Shown: in pieces, positions 19,494 through 31,572 of the stretch
Layout of the letters: every line of letters begins with the position of its first letter
Position numbering within the stretch: the stretch's first letter is position 1
Source: Demequina rhizosphaerae
GTDB lineage: Bacteria > Actinomycetota > Actinomycetes > Actinomycetales > Demequinaceae
DNA: 64,000 bases
Direction: 5' to 3'
NCBI RefSeq assembly: GCF_000971255.1
Contig: NZ_BBMC01000004.1
Span: forward strand, 124,001 to 188,000
Translations under genes and position numbers: made by a program
The notes under the pieces: model-generated
Told to the model about the DNA's origin: nothing
The model's input: only the letters and a program-made list of their open reading frames with translations
Database searches by the model: none

Positions 19494-19497
<4 letters not shown>
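18901..19497 (-). CDS. SGNH-hydrolase-fold protein with degenerate active site
   Basis: A 198-residue protein with the overall pattern of the GDSL/SGNH esterase family found beside kgd in actinobacteria ([14 protein letters not shown], then [11 protein letters not shown]). The catalytic positions differ. The nucleophile Ser of GDSL is Glu10, the block III Asn is His82 (GRHD), and the block V Asp and His of DxxHP are His166 and Leu169 (HDALP). It looks like a pseudoenzyme. The ATGA overlap with the kgd stop couples its translation to kgd. Confidence 0.75.
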
Positions 19498-23327
<3,830 letters not shown>

Positions 23328-23440
23328 GGTTGAGGCCGCTCGCTTTCTTGGCGCATCAGCGTCGATGGTGAAATGTGCTTCCTATCATCGTCCTACAACG
23401 AGCAGCCTCGGAACAACGTGCCTGCCATTTGGAGAAATCG

Positions 23441-24238
23441 TTACGTGAGGTCGCGTCGGAAGGACGTCCGCCAGCCGATCGCGGCCGCGACCAGGCCGTA
23501 TCCGAGCAGCACCGCGAGGCCCGCCCACGCGGGCAGCAGATCCGACAGCCCGGCCGCGGAGTAGAAGCTCGCGCCCGCGACCGCCTCGCCCGCGGCGCCG
23601 GGCAGGAAGCGCGCGATCGGCGCGGCCGCCTCCCAGTAGCCGAGCGCGATGCGCACGAGCGGCTCGACGATCTGCGTCCACACGATGAGGCCGACGACGA
23701 CCGCCACCTGGTTCGTCACGAGCGTGCCGAAGCCGACGCCCACGAGCATCCAGGCGGCCATCGCCACCGCGCCGAGCCCGAGCGTGCGCCACGTCGCCGG
23801 GTCGTCGAGCATCGCGCCGTCGCCGGCCAGCGCGAGGGCGGGGGCGCCCGCGGCGAGCGCGGCGGCGGAGCTCGCGACGCCGTAGGCGAGCGCGAACGGC
23901 ACGGTCGCGACCAGCTTGGCGATCGCGACGCGCGTGCGGCGCGGCTCCGCGAGCACCGCGGTCTGGATCGTGCGGTGGCGGAACTCCTGCGTCACGACGA
24001 TCGCGCCGAACGCGACGGGGAACACGTAGCCGAGGGTGACGCCGGCGGAGTAGACGGTGAGCGCGAGCTGGTCCGGCGGCACCGCGAGCTCGTCGCCGGC
24101 GGCCTCGCCGCCCAGCGCGGTGGCCAGCGCGAGCGAGCCGGCGAGCACCGCGACGGACACGACCATGGCGAGCATGAGGGCCCACCACAGGCGCGTCGTG
24201 AGGATCTTCCGGATCTCGGAGCGGATCGCGGCGCTCAT
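23441..24238 (-). CDS. ABC transporter permease (ABC-2 type)
   Basis: A 265-residue membrane protein with about six hydrophobic segments. It starts MSAAIRSEIRKILTTRLWWAL, the usual cytoplasmic start of ABC-2 permeases, and contains the conserved QEFRHRTIQTAVLAEP loop. ATGA overlap joins it to the ATPase gene. Export of a small molecule or peptide is likely; the substrate is unknown. Confidence 0.85.
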   Translation of the reverse strand: MSAAIRSEIRKILTTRLWWALMLAMVVSVAVLAGSLALATALGGEAAGDELAVPPDQLALTVYSAGVTLGYVFPVAFGAIVVTQEFRHRTIQTAVLAEPRRTRVAIAKLVATVPFALAYGVASSAAALAAGAPALALAGDGAMLDDPATWRTLGLGAVAMAAWMLVGVGFGTLVTNQVAVVVGLIVWTQIVEPLVRIALGYWEAAAPIARFLPGAAGEAVAGASFYSAAGLSDLLPAWAGLAVLLGYGLVAAAIGWRTSFRRDLT

Positions 24239-25125
24239 GCGGCGTCCTCCGTGAGGCGCAGGAACACCTGTTCGAGCGTCTCGCCGGTCTCGGCGAGGCC
24301 GTGCACCTCGACGCCCGCCGCGAAGGCGCGGGCGCCGACCTCCTCGGCGCCGGCGCGGGGCACCACGAGCTCGGTGGGTGCGGCCAGGTGTGCGTCCGGC
24401 CAGTCCTCCGCCAGCCGCGCGAGGCGGGCGGCGTCGGGGGAGCGCAGCGTGGTCGCCTGGTGCGCGAGCGCGCGCAGCTCCGCCAGCGACGAGGCGTGGC
24501 GGATGCGTCCGCGCGCGATCACGACCACGTCGTCCACGGTCTGCTCGACCTCGCCGAGCAGGTGCGAGGACAGCAGCACGGTGCCGCCGCGGGCGGCGAA
24601 GCCGCGCACGAAGCCGCGCATCCACGTGATGCCGGCCGGGTCGAGGCCGTTGGCCGGCTCGTCGAGCACGAGCGCCGCCGGCTCGCCCAGCAGCGCCATC
24701 GCGAGGCCGAGCCGCTGGCGCATGCCCATCGAGAAGCCGCCGACGCGGCGGTTCGCCGCCTCCGTCATCCCGACCGCCGCGAGCGCCTCGTCGCATCGTG
24801 CGTCGTCCTTGCCCGCGAGCGGCGCGACCACGCGGAGGTGGTCGCGGGCCGTGCGGCCGGGGTGGAAGGCGGGCTCGAGCTGCGCGCCCACGACGGTCGC
24901 GGGGCGCGGCACGTCGCGGTAGCGCCGCCCGCCGATGAACGTGTCGCCGGCGGTGGGGGCGACGAGGCCCAGGAGCGCGCGCAGCGTCGTGGACTTGCCG
25001 GCGCCGTTGGGGCCGAGGAAGCCGGTCACGCGGCCGGGTTCGGCGACGAACGACGCGTCCTCGACGGCCGTCACCGCCCCGAACCGCTTCGTCAGCCCGG
25101 CGATCTCGATCCGTGGCCCGTCCAT
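24235..25125 (-). CDS. ABC transporter ATP-binding protein
   Basis: A 296-residue ATPase. Walker A is GPNGAGKST (about 38-46), the signature is variant (FSMGMRQRLGLA) and Walker B is LVLDEPANGLD. The C-terminal extension of about 80 residues is typical of exporters paired with ABC-2 permeases. The promoter region contains the perfect palindrome at 25144-25164. A GAGGGAGG ribosome site lies before the ATG. No regulator gene is adjacent. Confidence 0.9.
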   Translation of the reverse strand: MDGPRIEIAGLTKRFGAVTAVEDASFVAEPGRVTGFLGPNGAGKSTTLRALLGLVAPTAGDTFIGGRRYRDVPRPATVVGAQLEPAFHPGRTARDHLRVVAPLAGKDDARCDEALAAVGMTEAANRRVGGFSMGMRQRLGLAMALLGEPAALVLDEPANGLDPAGITWMRGFVRGFAARGGTVLLSSHLLGEVEQTVDDVVVIARGRIRHASSLAELRALAHQATTLRSPDAARLARLAEDWPDAHLAAPTELVVPRAGAEEVGARAFAAGVEVHGLAETGETLEQVFLRLTEDAA

Positions 25126-25143
25126 GCCGCCTCCCTCGTGAGT

Positions 25144-25164
25144 TGTTATAGATGAACTATAACA
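25144..25164. promoter_or_regulatory. Palindromic operator upstream of the ABC transporter operon
   Basis: TGTTATAG (25144-25151) and CTATAACA (25157-25164) are perfect 8-bp arms around ATGAA. The site is AT-rich in a GC-rich setting and includes -10-like TATAAC/TATAGT on both strands. Such sites before small ABC operons usually bind a GntR (YtrA-type) or similar dimeric repressor. The regulator must be encoded elsewhere. Confidence 0.75.
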
Positions 25165-25211
25165 GTCGGTGCCTGTCCCGGGGACCCGTCCGCCTGTATC
25201 CTGTCGTCACC

Positions 25212-25241
25212 ATGGACCCCGACAGTTCCAGCCGACCATGA
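25212..25241 (+). CDS. Candidate leaderless mini-ORF upstream of the first CNNM gene
   Basis: ATG 25212 encodes MDPDSSSRP and stops in a TGA that overlaps the ATG of the CNNM gene (ATGA). The hexamer TATCCT (25197-25202) lies 9 nt upstream, so transcription would begin just before this ATG. The CNNM gene lacks its own ribosome site. The arrangement is the same as at rsgA. Confidence 0.45.
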   Translation: MDPDSSSRP

Positions 25242-26536
25242 CCGCATGGCTCCTCGTGGGCGTCGGGGTGCTCCTCACCCTCGGCACCGCGGTCTTCGTC
25301 GCAGCCGAGTTCTCCCTCGTCGCGCTCGATCCCTCGCACGTCGGGGACGATGCGCGCGGCCGCCGGGTCCGCACCGCGCTGCGGCGCCTGTCGACCCAGC
25401 TGTCGGGGGCGCAGGTCGGCATCACGCTCACCACGATCCTGCTCGGCTACACCGCCCAGCCCGCGCTCGTCGAGCTGCTGTCCGTCCCGCTCGAGACCAG
25501 CGCGCTGTCGCGCGCGGCCGTCGCGGGGCTCGCCGGCACCCTGTCGCTCGTGCTCGTCAACGCCTTCTCGATGATCGTCGGCGAGCTCATCCCCAAGAAC
25601 CTCGCGCTCGCGGAGCCGTTCCGCACGGCACGCGTCGCGGCGCCCCTCAACATGGCCTTCACGGCCGCCCTGCGGCCCGTCATCGCCTCGCTCAACGGCG
25701 CCGCCAACGGGATCCTGCGGCTCATGGGCATCGAGCCCAAGGAGGAGCTCGCGGGCGGGCGCTCCCGCCAGGAGCTCGCGGCCCTCGTGAGCCGCAGCGC
25801 CGAGGCCGGCACGCTCGCCCCGTCGACCGCGCTCCTCCTCAAGAACTCGATCGAGCTCGACAACCTCGCGGCGATCGACGTCATGACGGACCGCACCCGC
25901 GTCCACACGCTCGGGCGCGACGCGACGGCCGCTGACGTCATCGCGGCGTCGCGCGCGACCGGCCACTCCCGCTTCCCCGTGGTGGGCGACGGCACCGACG
26001 ACGTGCTCGGCCTCGTGCACCTGCGCGCCGCGATCGCGGTGCCCGCGCATCGTCGCCCCGAGGTGCCGGTGCGCGCGCTCATGGCGGACGCGCCGCGCAT
26101 CCCCGAGACGATGCAGATGGGCCCGCTCCTCGTGGAGCTGCGCGGGCTCGGCTACCAGTGCGCGATCGTCGTGGACGAGTACGGCGGCACCGCCGGCCTC
26201 GTGACCCTCGAGGACGTCGTCGAGGAGCTCGTCGGCGACGTCGCGGACGAGCACGACCGCCGCCGCGCCGCGGTGCACCGCGCGCCCGGCGGCGCCTGGA
26301 TCGTGCCCGGCGAGCTGAGGCCCGACGAGGTGCTCGAGCGCACCGGCCTGGTGATCCCGGAGTCCCCGGCGTACGAGACGCTCGGCGGCTTCGCGATGGC
26401 ACGGCTCGGACGCGTCGCGGAGCCCGGGGACACGGTCGAGGCGCCCGGCGTGCTGGCGCGCGTCGAGCGCATGGACGGCCGACGCATCGACCGCGTGCGG
26501 CTCACCCCGGTCGCGCACGAGGAGGACGAGGCATGA
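25238..26536 (+). CDS. CNNM/CorC-family protein (HlyC/CorC), first of a pair
   Basis: A 432-residue protein. The N-terminal CNNM membrane domain (starts MTAWLLVGVGVLLTLGTAVF; about residues 1-190, with the conserved VGELIPKNLAL) is followed by a CBS pair (about 200-330) and a C-terminal CorC/HlyC domain (GGFAMARLGRVAEPGDTVE). Such proteins are implicated in Mg2+/divalent-cation homeostasis. ATG 25238 overlaps the mini-ORF stop. The gene overlaps its homologue downstream by ATGA. Confidence 0.92.
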   Translation: MTAWLLVGVGVLLTLGTAVFVAAEFSLVALDPSHVGDDARGRRVRTALRRLSTQLSGAQVGITLTTILLGYTAQPALVELLSVPLETSALSRAAVAGLAGTLSLVLVNAFSMIVGELIPKNLALAEPFRTARVAAPLNMAFTAALRPVIASLNGAANGILRLMGIEPKEELAGGRSRQELAALVSRSAEAGTLAPSTALLLKNSIELDNLAAIDVMTDRTRVHTLGRDATAADVIAASRATGHSRFPVVGDGTDDVLGLVHLRAAIAVPAHRRPEVPVRALMADAPRIPETMQMGPLLVELRGLGYQCAIVVDEYGGTAGLVTLEDVVEELVGDVADEHDRRRAAVHRAPGGAWIVPGELRPDEVLERTGLVIPESPAYETLGGFAMARLGRVAEPGDTVEAPGVLARVERMDGRRIDRVRLTPVAHEEDEA

Positions 26537-27573
26537 GCCCCGGCATGGTGCTCGCGGTCGTGGGCCTGCTCCTCGCGAACGCGTTCTTCGTGGGCGCCGA
26601 GTTCGCGATCATCTCCGCGCGCCGCAGCTCCGTCGAGCCGCGCGCGGCGGCCGGCTCGCGCGCCGCGCGCACGGTGCTGTGGGCTATGGAGAACGTGTCG
26701 CTCATGCTCGCGACGGCGCAGCTGGGCATCACGGTGTGCTCGGTCGCGCTCGGCGTCGTGGCCGAGCCCGCGCTCGCCCACGCGCTCGAGCCGCTCATCC
26801 ACGCGCTCGGGCTCGGCGAGGCCGCCGCGCACGCCGTCGCGGTCGCCATCGCGCTGCTCGTCATCGTGGGGCTGCACGTCGTGGTGGGCGAGATGGTGCC
26901 CAAGAACGCCGCGGTGTCGAGCCCGGACCGCGCCGCGCTCGTGTTCGGCCCCCCGCTCGTCGCGATCGCGCGCATCGTGCGCCCCATCATCGTCGCGCTC
27001 AACTGGGTCGCGAACGGCACCGTGCGGCTCCTGGGCTTCGAGCCCAAGGACGAGGTGACGAGCGCGTTCACCGCGGACGAGGTCCACTCGATCGTCGAGC
27101 GGTCCTCCGCGGAGGGCACGATCTCCGACCCGACCGGCCTGCTCACCACCGCGATCGAGTTCTCGGAGCGGTCGGTCGAGGAGGTCATGGTCCCGGTCGG
27201 GCAGGTCCGCGCGCTCGCTCTCGGCGCCACGGTCGAGGACCTCGAGCGCATCGCGACCGACACCGGCTTCTCGCGCTTCCCTGTCGCCGACGACGGCGCC
27301 TTCGTGGGCTACCTCCACATCAAGGACGCCCTGTACGCGCGGCCCGGCGAGCGCGAGGAGCCCATCCAGGCGTGGCGCGTGCGGGACCTGCCGTCCGTGG
27401 TCCACGGTGCCGAGGTGGAGCTCGCGCTCGCGCTCATGCGCCGCTCCGGCGCGCACGTCGCCGCGGTGGTCGACGACGGCCTCACCGTCGGCATGGTCTT
27501 CCTCGAGGACATCCTCGAGGAGCTCGTCGGCGAGGTGCGCGATTCGCTCGCCCGCCGGGACGCGAGCGCCTAG
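26533..27573 (+). CDS. CNNM/CorC-family protein, second of a pair
   Basis: A 346-residue paralogue of the preceding protein with the CNNM membrane domain (AFFVGAEFAIISARRSS, VVVGEMVPKNAAV) and CBS pair, but without the C-terminal CorC domain. The two may form a heteromer. It starts in the ATGA overlap. It is followed by a weak stem-loop terminator. Confidence 0.92.
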   Translation: MSPGMVLAVVGLLLANAFFVGAEFAIISARRSSVEPRAAAGSRAARTVLWAMENVSLMLATAQLGITVCSVALGVVAEPALAHALEPLIHALGLGEAAAHAVAVAIALLVIVGLHVVVGEMVPKNAAVSSPDRAALVFGPPLVAIARIVRPIIVALNWVANGTVRLLGFEPKDEVTSAFTADEVHSIVERSSAEGTISDPTGLLTTAIEFSERSVEEVMVPVGQVRALALGATVEDLERIATDTGFSRFPVADDGAFVGYLHIKDALYARPGEREEPIQAWRVRDLPSVVHGAEVELALALMRRSGAHVAAVVDDGLTVGMVFLEDILEELVGEVRDSLARRDASA

Positions 27574-27617
27574 CAGGACGGTCACCGGTCACGGTCATGT
27601 GACGGACCAGACACGCC

Positions 27618-27632
27618 CGGGGCTTGGCCCCG
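27618..27632 (+). terminator. Weak terminator after the CNNM pair
   Basis: CGGGGC (27618-27623) and GCCCCG (27627-27632) form a 6-bp stem with a 3-nt loop followed by TCGTT. Confidence 0.5.
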
Positions 27633-27634
27633 TC

Positions 27635-27652
27635 GTTACCGTTTGGTAATAA
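27635..27652. promoter_or_regulatory. Imperfect palindrome and -10-like element before the VanY gene
   Basis: GTTACC-GTTT-GGTAAT (27635-27650) is a near-perfect inverted repeat that merges into TAATAAT (27647-27652 within it), a good -10 element. The patch is AT-rich and sits about 80 bp before the VanY-like gene. The binding protein is not known from sequence. Confidence 0.45.
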
Positions 27653-27729
27653 TTGACCCGGACGCCCAGCGGAGATGACCCCGCAGGGCGCCCGTCGTAT
27701 CCGATGTCAGACGCCCCCCGGAGGCCAAG

Positions 27730-28521
27730 GTGAGCAAGCGCGGCTCTCTTCACGCACCGCGCCCCGGCCACCGCTCCCGCAAGGAGCGCCGCATCGAGCA
27801 CACGCAGGAGCTGCAGATCCGCACCACGCGGAGGCGTCGCAAGTACGGCACCCGCGGCGGCGTGATCCTCGGCTTCCTCGCCGCGATGGTCGTCTACCCG
27901 GTCATGGGCACGATCGCGCCGTACGCGAACGCCGCGGAGAAGCTTCCCGGCGTGGTCAAGGGCGAGTCGCCGACCACCGCGACCGCGATCCTCGGCGCGG
28001 GCCCGCAGTTCGAGTCCTCGGACCTGCCGCTGCCGACGGTCGACGACCAGTCGGGCGCGATCCTCACCGCCAACGACGTGCCGATCGCCTCGAACCTGCT
28101 GCCCGACTGCAACCCCGACTTCGACCCGAACATGTCCAACGGCCAGCTGCGCAGCGACCAACTGTGCGAGCTGTGGGCCGCGGGCCAGTACCTCCGCCCG
28201 GACGCGGCGCTCGCGCTCGCGGCGCTCAACGAGCGCTTCCGCTCGGAGTTCGGCACGGACATGTGCCTGTCGGGCACCTACCGCGACCTGTCGAGCCAGT
28301 ACGCGACCAAGGCGACGCGCGGCTACCTCGCGGCGACGCCGGGCACGTCCATGCACGGCCTCGGGCTCGCGATCGACCTGTGCCGCACCCACGCCTCCGG
28401 CGTCTACTACTCGTGGCTGTCGATCAACGCCGGCACCTACGGCTTCTGGAACCCCGACTGGGCCAAGACGTCCAAGTACGAGCCCTGGCACTGGGAGTAC
28501 AACACGTACGACAACTACTGA
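27730..28521 (+). CDS. VanY-like D-Ala-D-Ala carboxypeptidase (peptidase M15)
   Basis: A 263-residue protein. A basic N-terminus (about 45 residues, Arg/Lys-rich) precedes a membrane or signal segment (GVILGFLAAMVVYPVMGTIAPYANA). The C-terminal M15B domain has the zinc motif SMHGLGLAID and a final EPWHWEY. It should trim peptidoglycan stem peptides outside the membrane. The GTG start has a GGAGG site. A strong terminator follows. Confidence 0.88.
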   Translation: MSKRGSLHAPRPGHRSRKERRIEHTQELQIRTTRRRRKYGTRGGVILGFLAAMVVYPVMGTIAPYANAAEKLPGVVKGESPTTATAILGAGPQFESSDLPLPTVDDQSGAILTANDVPIASNLLPDCNPDFDPNMSNGQLRSDQLCELWAAGQYLRPDAALALAALNERFRSEFGTDMCLSGTYRDLSSQYATKATRGYLAATPGTSMHGLGLAIDLCRTHASGVYYSWLSINAGTYGFWNPDWAKTSKYEPWHWEYNTYDNY

Positions 28522-28544
28522 GCCGCCTCCCGGCCCGCCTGCCG

Positions 28545-28571
28545 AGCCCGCGACCGCCCCGGTCGCGGGCT
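28545..28571 (+). terminator. Terminator after the VanY gene
   Basis: AGCCCGCGACC and GGTCGCGGGCT form an 11-bp perfect stem with loop GCCCC, followed by TCGTCGTC. Confidence 0.85.
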
Positions 28572-28671
28572 TCGTCGTCTCCGGGCCCGCCGCGCTCGCC
28601 CGGGTCACCCGCCCCGATGTCGGACGATGCGGGAGACGCTCCTTCGCACGTGCCGGTTCCGACCCGACCGA

Positions 28672-28694
28672 CGGACGGATCCGGGATCCGTCCG
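28672..28694. promoter_or_regulatory. 11-bp palindrome upstream of ald
   Basis: CGGACGGATCC (28672-28682) and GGATCCGTCCG (28684-28694) are perfect arms around one G, about 120 bp upstream of ald. It may be an operator or a structured 5' UTR element. The rest of 28574-28814 holds no gene I can support. Confidence 0.4.
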
Positions 28695-28814
28695 GCCGGC
28701 GGGCGGGAGCCGGAGCCGCCGGCGCGGGCCGGCAGGGGCCACGCGTCGCGCGGGTGGGGCGGGGTGCCCGGGGTGTAGGACTGGAGGCGAGGGCGCAATC
28801 GCAAGGAGGCGGTC

Positions 28815-29903
28815 GTGCGAGTCGGGGTCCCCACCGAGACCAAGAGCGGCGAGACGCGCGTCGCGATCGCGCCCGCGGGCGTCCACGCGCTGGTCGCGCG
28901 CGGCCATGAGGTGCTCGTCCAGGCGGGGGCCGGCCGCGGCGCCGGGATCGCCGACGCGGAGTTCGACGCCGCCGGCGCCACGCTCGTGACCGCGGCCGAG
29001 GCGTGGGACGCGGACCTCGTGCTCAAGGTCAAGGAGCCGCAGCCCGAGGAGCTCGGGCTGCTGCGCGACACCACGCTCTTCACGTTCCTCCACCTCGCCG
29101 CCAACCCCGCGCTCGCGGCCGCGCTGGCCGCCGCCGGGACCACCGCGCTGTCGTACGACACGGTCCAGCTCGCCGACGGCTCGCTGCCCCTGCTCACCCC
29201 GATGAGCGAGGTCGCCGGGCGACTGGCCGTGCTCGCGGGCGCGCACCACCTGCTGAGCCCGCACGGCGGACGCGGCGTGCTCCTCGCGGGCGTGCCCGGG
29301 GTGCCCGGCGCGCGCGTCACGGTGCTCGGCGCGGGCGTCGCGGGCTCGCAGGCGATCGCGCAGGCCGCGGCGCTCGGCGCCGACGTCACGGCGATCGACC
29401 TGTCCCTGCCCGCGCTGCGCCGCCTCGACGAGCGCCACGGCGGCCGGGTGCGCACCGTGGTGTCGACGGCGCACGCGATCGCGGAGGAGGTGCGCGGCTC
29501 CGACCTCGTGGTCGGCGCGGTCCTCGTGCCCGGCAGGCCCGCCCCCAAGGTCGTCACGCACGCGATGGTCGAGGAGATGCCGCGCGGGAGCGTGCTCGTG
29601 GACGTCGCGATCGACCAGGGCGGCTGCTTCGAGGACTCGCGGCCCACCACGCACGAGGACCCCGTGCGCGAGGTGGCGGGCTCGCTCGTGTACGCCGTCG
29701 CGAACATGCCGGCGGCGGTCGGCGTCACGGCGACGCGCGCCCTCACCAACGTCACGCTGCCGTACGTGCTGCGCCTCGCCGAGGGCGTGGACGATGCGGT
29801 GGCGGCCGACCCGGCGCTGGCCGCCGGGGTCAACGTGCGGGCGGGACGCATCGTCCACCCGGCCGTGGCCGCGGCGCTCGGGGAGGCGCCGGCGCCCGCC
29901 TAG
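28815..29903 (+). CDS. ald: Alanine dehydrogenase
   Basis: A 362-residue NAD-dependent alanine dehydrogenase. It starts MRVGVPTETKSGETRVAIAP (substrate Arg15), with the K of LKVKEPQ near residue 75, H of FLHLAAN near 95, the Rossmann motif VLGAGVAGSQAI near 173 and the family block VDVAIDQGGCFEDSRPTTH near 261. It interconverts L-alanine and pyruvate. The GTG has an AAGGAGG site. Confidence 0.95.
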   Translation: MRVGVPTETKSGETRVAIAPAGVHALVARGHEVLVQAGAGRGAGIADAEFDAAGATLVTAAEAWDADLVLKVKEPQPEELGLLRDTTLFTFLHLAANPALAAALAAAGTTALSYDTVQLADGSLPLLTPMSEVAGRLAVLAGAHHLLSPHGGRGVLLAGVPGVPGARVTVLGAGVAGSQAIAQAAALGADVTAIDLSLPALRRLDERHGGRVRTVVSTAHAIAEEVRGSDLVVGAVLVPGRPAPKVVTHAMVEEMPRGSVLVDVAIDQGGCFEDSRPTTHEDPVREVAGSLVYAVANMPAAVGVTATRALTNVTLPYVLRLAEGVDDAVAADPALAAGVNVRAGRIVHPAVAAALGEAPAPA

Positions 29904-29912
29904 GCTGGGGCC

Positions 29913-30380
29913 ATGCCAGGCCCCGAGCAGCCCGAGCCCACGACCCCGCGCACGTGGCTGCCGCTCGTCGTCGCGGCGTCGATCGCGGCGCTCGTGGTGA
30001 TCGGCGCGTTCGTCGCGTCGTCGCTGCGCTCGGGGATGAGCGCGGGGCGGTCGGACGCGGTGCGCGCGTGCGAGGAGGCCTACGAGGCCTCGGCCGAGGA
30101 CGGCGAGGTGCTGCCGCGCATCGTCGCCGGCGACGTCTACGGCAGCGCGGAGTGGCGAGACCTCCGGGACTTCCTCGAGGCGCAGGGGCTGCTCGAGTCC
30201 GCGGGCGTCGAGGTCGACGGGTCCGAGGCGGACGCCTCCGCGGCCGCGCTCGCCGAGCAGGGCCGCGACCACGTCACCGTGGTGTGGTGGCTCGACAGCG
30301 AGGAGCACCTCGCGTGCGAGGTCGACGTCGAGGGCGACAGCGCGCTCGACGGCACCGCCGTGCTCGTGCCGCTCTCCTGA
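29913..30380 (+). CDS. Single-pass membrane protein, unknown function
   Basis: A 155-residue protein with one N-terminal transmembrane helix (WLPLVVAASIAALVVIGAFV, about residues 15-34) and an acidic extracytoplasmic domain with two Cys (ACEEAYEAS, HLACEVD) that may form a disulfide. No family is recognised. TAGGCT, overlapping the ald stop codon, lies 6 nt before the ATG, so the mRNA is probably leaderless. Confidence 0.7.
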   Translation: MPGPEQPEPTTPRTWLPLVVAASIAALVVIGAFVASSLRSGMSAGRSDAVRACEEAYEASAEDGEVLPRIVAGDVYGSAEWRDLRDFLEAQGLLESAGVEVDGSEADASAAALAEQGRDHVTVVWWLDSEEHLACEVDVEGDSALDGTAVLVPLS

Positions 30381-30408
30381 GCGGCCGCTCCGGACCTACG
30401 CTGGACCT

Positions 30409-30771
30409 ATGGCCGACTCGCCGAGCTTCCCGCGGCACGTCTACGGCGTGGGAGACGCTCCCGATGCCCGGTTCTCGATGGCCAACGAGCGCACCTACCT
30501 CGCCTGGACGCGGACCGCGCTGGCGCTGTTCGCGACCGGCGTCGGCCTCGAGGCGCTCGACGCGCCCGTCCACCCGACCATCCGGCTGGTCGTCGCGGTG
30601 CTCTTCAGCGCGCTCGGCATCGTCGCGGGCGTCGCCGGGCTGGTGGGGTGGCTGCGGGCGGAGCGCGCGCTGCGCCTCGGGACGCCGCTGCCGGGGCCGC
30701 GGATCGGGATGCTCGTCACGGTCGGCGTGGTGATCGGCATCGCGCTCGTCGTGGTGGGGATGCTCGTGTGA
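30409..30771 (+). CDS. DUF202 (YidH-like) membrane protein
   Basis: A 120-residue protein with the DUF202 signature ANERTYLAWTRTALALFATGVG and three membrane helices. The function of the family is unsettled. TACGCT is 6 nt before the ATG (leaderless candidate). It overlaps a second DUF202 gene by GTGA. Confidence 0.85.
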   Translation: MADSPSFPRHVYGVGDAPDARFSMANERTYLAWTRTALALFATGVGLEALDAPVHPTIRLVVAVLFSALGIVAGVAGLVGWLRAERALRLGTPLPGPRIGMLVTVGVVIGIALVVVGMLV

Positions 30772-31109
30772 GCGAGGACCGGGTCTACGACGACGGGCTC
30801 GCGCTCGAGCGGACCGCCCTCGCGTGGCAGCGCACCGCGCTGGCCTTCGCGATCGCGTCGCTCGGCGCGGCGGGGGTCTTCATCCCCGTCGGCGCGCCGG
30901 CGGTCGCGCTCGCGGTGGCCGGCTCGGCGTTCGCGATCGCGACCCTCGCGGTGGCGGCGCTGCGGTACCGCGCGGCACATCGTCACCTGCACCGCGGCGG
31001 GGGCCACCTCTCGCCCGGCGTGGCCGTGGCGGTGCTGTCCGGCTCGGTGCTGCTGCTGGGCGTCGCGTGCGTCGTCTACACGGTCGTGATCGGGCTCGGC
31101 CGCGGATGA
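30768..31109 (+). CDS. DUF202 membrane protein, second copy
   Basis: A 113-residue protein with the DUF202 motif LERTALAWQRTALAFAIASLG and three membrane helices. GTG 30768 overlaps the previous stop. The pair probably works together. It is the last core gene before the accessory island. Confidence 0.85.
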   Translation: MSEDRVYDDGLALERTALAWQRTALAFAIASLGAAGVFIPVGAPAVALAVAGSAFAIATLAVAALRYRAAHRHLHRGGGHLSPGVAVAVLSGSVLLLGVACVVYTVVIGLGRG

Positions 31110-31124
31110 GCCCGGACATGACAA

Positions 31125-31150
31125 GAGGCCCGGCGCATGCACCGGGCCTC
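31125..31150 (+). terminator. Terminator after the DUF202 pair
   Basis: GAGGCCCGG (31125-31133) and CCGGGCCTC (31142-31150) form a 9-bp stem with an 8-nt loop, followed by GTT. Confidence 0.8.
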
Positions 31151-31572
31151 GTTCACGAAGCGGCGTGCCCGTAGTATTGCTTCTACCTGGGGTTTTGCCT
31201 CATGTCTTGGGGTGCTGAGTCCACGAAACTCGCGCTGTGAGTCCATTCGCGACCAGTTGGAGGTGATGTCGCGCGCCGCGCCTGGTTGCGGGGCGGTCCA
31301 GGGATTCGCACGCGTTGCATGGAGCGCGGCTTGACAGGGCCTTGGCGTGCTCGACGAGCAGCGCCAGGCTGAGACGCGCACCGGCTGGAGCGGCTTGATA
31401 GGACAATCGCACCTGAGTTGAAGCCATGACAGATGCATCCGGTTTGTCACTGGCGACGGCGACCGAGGCTTGCGAGGATGGAACGCGCGCCCGTGCCCGC
31501 TAGGTGAGTTCCTCGTGGTCACCGGAGAAGCGGCGCGCGCTGGCCCGTGCACAATCTCAGGAGGAGTGATCG

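Noticed and set aside
31151-31572. Possible attL copy of the tRNA-Arg 3' end at the left island border
   Set aside because: I looked for the T-arm and acceptor sequence here and found no match; no integrase is present either. The island may have entered by another route.
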